Shown: one piece after another, positions 58,436-64,000 of the stretch
How positions within the stretch are numbered: position 1 is the first letter of the stretch
Layout: each line of letters begins with the position of its first letter
NCBI GenBank assembly: GCA_038503065.1
Contig: JBCAMK010000013.1
Location: 1,612,001-1,676,000 of the forward strand
Direction of reading: 5' to 3'
DNA length: 64,000 nucleotides
Source: Paragyromitra xinjiangensis
Lineage: Eukaryota; Ascomycota; Pezizomycetes; Pezizales; Discinaceae
Translations under genes and position numbers: made by a program
The notes under the pieces: model-generated
The model's database searches: none
Told to the model about the DNA's origin: nothing
Seen by the model: only the letters and a program-made list of their open reading frames with translations

Positions 58436-58490
58436 ATGACCCAGGTGGTTAGATGTACTTAATGAATTATCCACCTATTCATCTAACCAG
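58436..58490 (+). repeat. Dispersed repeat copy with internal hairpin
   Basis: CCATGACCCAGGTGGTTAGA and following bases match 59164 and 17945 with substitutions. Within it GGTTAGATG pairs with CATCTAACC further on, giving a small hairpin, and AACCAGCTGCATCA occurs on both sides. Confidence 0.55.
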
Positions 58491-58712
58491 CTGCATCACA
58501 TGATATCGAGCGATTTATGGTGAGACAGTACGAACAACGCTCACGAAAGAACAATAAATATCCCGATTTTGAGGTATCGAGGACACCTTAAGTAGGTATA
58601 TAGACGAAAGTTCTTTAAAGATCTCAAGGCCATCGAAACTTAGTACTTCAAATCCAAAACCATAAAAGTCACTCGATTGGTCTAGAGACGAGAAGCAGAC
58701 CCTTGGCCCAAA

Positions 58713-58722
58713 CTACATGTAG
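58713..58722. repeat. Palindrome CTACATGTAG
   Basis: Fourth exact copy in the window. Confidence 0.5.
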
Positions 58723-59163
58723 CTTCCATGCTTGACACACTATACTACCAACACGTGTACGAAAACCTTGCAGCTCAGACGAAGCAATCCTACGGCCCGG
58801 TCCTATCTCAAAATGCAAAACCTAGCCCCCAAACCTTAGCTACTTATTAATGCCCTATCATGGATCACCCCCCTAATTCCTCATACTATCCTAAAACGTT
58901 TTTCGCTCTGTGGTCGGCGCTACTGCCTGTAAGACCACGCAACTTTGGAGAAAATAGGTTTTGGGCACATTTCGACGCGGATAGTCATCGTATCACCAGA
59001 CAAAAAACAAAATCACCAATTCCAGTACAAACCTAATGTAGCTAATCTCAGTGGCATCTTTCTCCCACAAGTGAGGGTCGGGGAAGCGATCAGTTGGCTA
59101 GAATTAAGACTAAAAAGCTACTACTTATATCTATAAGATTCATCTTAGACAGAGCTATTTTTA

Positions 59164-59225
59164 CCATGACCTAGGTGATTAGATGTGTCTGGTGAAAAAA
59201 TATATCCACCTATTCTCTAGGTGGG
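59164..59225 (+). repeat. Dispersed repeat copy
   Basis: CCATGACCTAGGTGATTAGA aligns with the copies at 58436 and 17945. The phrase TATCCACCTATTC follows in both this copy and the one at 58436. Confidence 0.5.
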
Positions 59226-60744
59226 TTTATTTTCGAGCCTAAGAAATTTCGAGTGATCTGCTGTGAAGCCATCCCGCCACGGCATGAGGCGCAGCTACTA
59301 GTATCAGCTTCTTGGTGTCTCGCCAAGAGCTATCAAGTAGGCACTGATGCCAAAATCCTTGCTCGGATCAGGGTTTTATTTATTTTTCTACTAATTTTAT
59401 TCTTAACGCAACCAGCCCATGAAACCCCACCTTTTACCTTTATGTTAGTTAGCTCCTACCTGTACCCTATCAGGCCCCATGGTTTTCTATTACAGCTTTC
59501 CATTAACCCTGAAGCGACAAAGGTTCTTTAATTTCAGCTGCTAAGATCACAACCGATGGCACAGACCTTGTAACTCCCGGAGGAGAGCAGCCCTGCACCT
59601 GGTCGGCCAACAGTCCGAAATCATTCAACCTCCGTTCCGTCACAATACCCAGGTGAGCATTCTGCGTGGTCTTTCAGGATAACCCTTGGTGTTTCTGTTA
59701 TTATTGCAGAAGCCGCAGAGTTAAAAACCATATCCCTTTGCGCAAAAATTAGGACTCGACATAAGGCCATATGGAGTAAGTAAAATCTTAAGGTTAGAGT
59801 CGCTCCGGATCCTGGCCATGGGTGTGACGAATTTCATCCAAAATCGAGGACAAGTCAAAAATAAAAGCAGAAAGATACCAATAAACCCAAGAATAATAAG
59901 AAGAATCTTCTTAACAAATAAAGGGATCAAGAGATTTAACCTAGTTGGCTCTCCTTATCAACTTTCCGAAAGATTCGTTACACCCCCAGTTTCGTCACAC
60001 CTAGAGGCGACCCTACACTAATTGCTTGGAATTGGGACGTCTCTTCATTACCGAGAACCTATGGAATGTGGAGGGCTAGGCGAAACCCAGACACGAAAAA
60101 CCCAATAGAGCACGAAAAACGCGTACCTGATGGCAATGAAGCGGTTATTGCGGCAACAGGGATTGCTGGGCGAGATACCTCGTCCCGCGGAGTTTCGTTG
60201 GGCTTTAGAAAATATTTCGTGAGCTAAGGTGATTTCCCGACACATTTCAGCGTTTCTCAGGTTTTGACGCGCGGCGCCGACGCAATGACATCAAATAAAT
60301 CTTATCTGCAATAGATTTCAACCTAACATGGAGGGTCCTCGTCCAATTTCGCGCAAGACCTGCTAATCCTTTTACCGTTCTGCTGGAAATTGAAATAACT
60401 GGTTCAAACCCATTAGCCCACCAGATGAATTCACATATGAGGATTAGCGGTCAGCTATCGATTCAATTCGGGCTTTTTGCCTTCTGCAGCCCCAGAGAGT
60501 ACAAGTAATTGTATAATACTTGTCGTAGCTAAGGGCGCCCGGGCCGGGGCAGGGGGCAGCGACTGCAGCCGCCTCGAGGTCAGTTCACCTTTTTGCTTAG
60601 CTAGCAGGGGAACTCAGTACGTTAGTAGAGATCCTTTCGGATATAAACCCCTCATGTAGCTACCTAGAACAATCATCGGTTCTTATCATAAAATCCCAAA
60701 TATAAACGTAACAAGACTTCCTCACAAACTTGAGGACCAAATCA

Positions 60745-60805
60745 CCCCCCGAAATTCTTCTAGAGATTTGAAGCTCCAAGAAAGGCCTAAAAAAACTTCC
60801 AATAC
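60745..60805 (+). repeat. Diverged repeat, copy 1
   Basis: CCCCCCGAAATTCTTCTAGA through AAGGCCTAAAAAAACTT aligns with 61385-61440, where CCCCCCGAAAATCCTCCGAA leads to AAGGCCTGAGAAAGG. Confidence 0.45.
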
Positions 60806-61384
60806 AACTTGGAAGGGTAATTATACTAACCTATGGTGGATAGCAGCTGCAGCTAGTGGTGAATGAGAGCGATCCGATTGCGTAGCAACTAAGGATGGGG
60901 AAGGGCTGAAGTAGTCACTATTGAAAGGTAGCCGTTAGCTGCGAGGCTACTTTAACTAAAGAATAACTCTCGACCATAAGGTTTTATAGCCCAAATGGAG
61001 TAAGCTAGGATGGTAATGCCAATCCAAAGTACTAGTATTCGGTGGAAAAACCAATCAGCCAACGCAGGTTTGAATTCTCGACCACATAATATTTTTTTAG
61101 ATAAGTTTTATCCTAGTAAGCATGCATACGCGGGCAGACGATAGCCTCATGCCTACTACACGTACTATATATAGGGCCTGGAGCAACAAAAGCTCGAGGC
61201 TTTGAAACAGGCCGAAACAGGCTGGAAGGTCTCGGGGATCTTTCGGTGCTTGGTGGTATTTTCTTCCTCTGGAGGTACAAATAATTCTATAGGACTCCTC
61301 CAAAAACCCGAAAATTCGGAGGTTTTTGCACCCGATGGCACAAGCTATCGTATGTAACTTACCAATAAAACTAAGTATCAATTG

Positions 61385-61440
61385 CCCCCCGAAAATCCTC
61401 CGAAGCTTTAGAGGTCCGAAAAGGCCTGAGAAAGGTATTG
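61385..61440 (+). repeat. Diverged repeat, copy 2
   Basis: Second copy of the 60745 repeat, direct orientation, about 640 bp downstream. Confidence 0.45.
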
Positions 61441-64000
61441 GCCCAACTTAAACTACTTGTTACTCCAGATCCTACAGCACTGGCAACCTTTGGTAGTATG
61501 GACTGGGAACAAGACTAGACGTAATGTTGTTTTTAGCTCCTCCATGAGCTATCACTAGCGTTATCCTATACAACCACGTGCACCTTCATCACTTCACTTC
61601 ATCACTCCTTCATCACCGTCCTATACTGATAAAGGGCAACCAGAAATACTTCCCAACATCAGACTATCAAAATTGTTTCTCATCAAGCCCGTGAAACTGA
61701 TACGTCAAGTGGCCTGACATTAGCTACAAACAACGATTTACGATCACTTACGTATGGAATACTGAGATAAAGGCCCGTGCTATTAGGTACCCCGTTACAC
61801 GATGTCCTGTCCATGCCAGTAGTCAACGACACAGTACGACATAAAGCAGACCTGAACGTCTAACATGCATATTGTGCTGGTTGAGCTTTGCCTGACCAAA
61901 GTTGATAATAATGACCCCCAGCACAAATACCAATCCGGGAGCACCACCCTCCGCTGCTATCAAGTGACATGATGCCCTGGACGGAAAATAATAAAGCCGA
62001 AAGTTAGGGTATCGAAATTCGTATGTTCACTCTATTCCATATTGACTCAAAGAGCCCCTTGTCAAGTTTAACTGGTGCTCCCTAGAATAGGTACCCATAA
62101 ATCCCTACGAACCATTCACGAAAGAGGTGATTCGAAGTGCCAGTGCGTTGATACCGTTATACACACAAATAGTCTCGAGAATACATCCATTAGCGTCAGT
62201 GCCGGAGAAGAGCGCTCAAAATTTGGATTGAGGAAAGCGAATTTTAATAATGACGGTTGTCGCTGCTGATTCTAATCTTCCTGTTCGGTGATGATTACAA
62301 TTAGCAACCTTCCCAAAGAACCGTATTATGTCATGGATGGGCTCTAAACTGAAGAAAAATAGTGAGGACGAAATGGATTGAACTTCCCATTCCGACTTCG
62401 TTCCATACCCAGAGGTTCCGGGAATGGTGATGGAGCTTTGTCTTCCAGGATCATAACTCCACAGGGCACGTGACAATGTTCGTCATACAAGCACAAAGCC
62501 GGAGAAATACTGTCTATTGTAAAATAGAGGGGGAAATGGATAAATATCGCGCTGAAAGACCAAAAACTCAAGTGTGAAAAGGGTAGTATGTCGAATAACT
62601 CCTCCTTTTTGTGTTTTGTTCAGACTAAGATAATCGCAATAGCTATCAATCCCGAGAAATGTTTCTACACTAACCAGCGCGGCAAACTCATTTCAGTAGG
62701 CTGGGCAATTGTGAAAGCGCACGGCAGCCGTCAATGATGATGCTTCGGTGTGCTTGAATCGGTATGGCTCGGGATAAACACTGCTGGAGGCTTGAGCATA
62801 TCTGCCAGTTCGTTTGTAAAAGGAATATGGGAAACCATTTGCTGGCATAAATCCCGTGAAATCCCCTCTATATTTGTCTTCTGATGTTGCCTCTGTGCTG
62901 TTTAGACTGCGATATTTATTTGATAATCCGGAAGCTTTCATTTGCCGTTCGTTGCAGAGACTAGACAAGAGTACGTTCGTCTATCGCGATCTGGAATGTG
63001 ACAGCCTGGAAACAAGTTTCTCTGGGGCATGACGGCCTGGCACCTGTCAAATAGGCTGAAAATTAGTCGAAAATAGAGGGCCAATAATGTACAAACCGGC
63101 CAGGTGCGTGTTGTATGGCCCCAAATCGGCAGCATCGAACGAACACTTTAAGCATTGATCCGGATACCAATCTTCCAGGATCGCTGGTTGACATGAAGAA
63201 AGAGTTTCTCCGGGTCTCAATGTAGACCAGCTGCTGTCTATTTCTCCGGAGAGAGGGGGCCGTTTCTCAATCGGGAGTGGTTTCTTTTTTTCTCCCAATC
63301 TCCGCTGGGCGCAGTTTGTATGCGTTTCCTGATCTTTGTGCGCCGCGACCTGCAATCGACAGGGGCCCTGAAGCGGAAGAGGGGGGAGTGTGCAGTGTGC
63401 ATGCTGGCTGTGTGCGCGGGCTGGGGGGGAAGCCTGGTGCACTGGCCAGCGGCCGATGGTGACCATCGTTACTCCCTCGTCTGCTTGGTACCCTACCTAC
63501 TCTATTGCTAATTTAGAGGCTTCTACTGGTATTCAGTCACTCTGCTTGGGGTCCTTGTTCTTGGCCTATCTTATTCACGAGAGTTCGCAACCTTCTTTGT
63601 CTCTCTCTCTCTCTTTTTCATCCAGCCAGAAGTCGCTGTCCGCTCCTTACTTCCCATCGGGTTTGTTTCCGCGCTGACCTGGTTTTTTTCAGAACAATTT
63701 CTTTTCCTTTCCTCGGCGTATCGTTGGTGCATCTCCGGGGGTAATTGAATTCTGTGTTCCCGAACAATTTGTTTCCTGTGCCTTTTGCTATTGTGATTAC
63801 TTTTTATTATTTTTATTTTATTATTTTTATTTTTACCCAAGGATCGCACCGGCGTTGTGGAGGGGGGAGCGTGGGTGTGGTTGTTTTTCTTGCTTGATCC
63901 CGCCGCCGCCTTGGGAATCTTAAGCCTCTCCCTACATACTGCACCATAGCCGACCGCCTTTCAAACTCCTCCGCTTGTCATTCACTGCTATTTACATGCT

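Larger units (their letters stand above)
56089..64000. other. Gene-poor region with diverged repeats
   Basis: Almost 8 kb in which I can support no gene. Open frames are short, without domains, and often start at non-ATG codons. It holds two CTACATGTAG palindromes, two copies of a dispersed repeat (58436 and 59164), a diverged repeat pair (60748 and 61385), and from 63480 to the end a T/C-rich stretch with a CT microsatellite (63600-63620) and an ATTTTT-rich run (63790-63835). The last 500 bp look like the promoter or leader of a + strand gene beyond the window (inference). Confidence 0.5.

Noticed and set aside
60398..60412. GGTTCAAACCC, a tRNA B-box-like word
   Set aside because: Flanking bases do not form a T stem or cloverleaf and no A box lies at the right distance.

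Overview
The window looks like nuclear DNA of a filamentous ascomycete (Pezizomycotina). The evidence is short spliceosomal introns (about 43-95 bp, one of 224 bp) with GT..AG ends and CTAAC/CTGAC-type branch sites, long low-density intergenic DNA, and typical fungal families (GH76 Dcw1/Dfg5, SUR7/PalI, Mvp1 sorting nexin, Elg1, Lag1 ceramide synthase). A Pezizomycetes source is my guess; the species is not identified. I found no rRNA, tRNA or CRISPR.

Layout. 1-3.06 kb: no gene seen. 3.06-6.32 kb (+): WW-domain, RGG-box protein with a Tyr/Glu/Thr repeat tail. 9.66-12.22 kb (+): large disordered protein with a central Cys cluster. 14.35-15.18 kb (-): atypical short-chain dehydrogenase with a GC-AG intron. 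16.60-17.65 kb (+): two-exon protein of unknown family. 21.81-22.83 kb (+): SUR7/PalI-like membrane protein. 24.50-25.50 kb (+): PhyH-like 2-oxoglutarate dioxygenase. 26.89-28.53 kb (+): GPI-type GH76 mannosidase. 30.99-33.85 kb (-): Mvp1/SNX8 sorting nexin. 34.36-37.02 kb: complete 2.66-kb DNA transposon with about 125-bp terminal inverted repeats, a 6-bp target duplication and a decayed integrase-type transposase. 37.40-37.93 kb (+): small single-pass membrane protein. 41.03-41.48 kb (+): RING protein. 43.87-48.29 kb (-): Elg1/ATAD5. 49.25-50.11 kb: unresolved spliced gene or relic. 50.66-51.0 kb (-): broken RING paralogue. 51.99-53.02 kb (-): SET-domain protein. 54.68-56.09 kb (-): ceramide synthase. 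56.1-64 kb: no convincing gene, only diverged repeats.

The genes are unrelated housekeeping or cell-surface functions: endosomal sorting, ceramide synthesis, cell-wall mannan processing, plasma-membrane domains and PCNA unloading. They do not form a cluster or pathway. The most notable items are the transposon, which resembles the IS3EU type as I remember that group; the inverted RING gene/pseudogene pair flanking Elg1; repeated short motifs (palindromic CTACATGTAG and telomere-like AACCCTAACCC); and a modular N-terminal motif array in Elg1. Several gene starts and introns were set by matching splice phases by eye, so exon edges are predictions.
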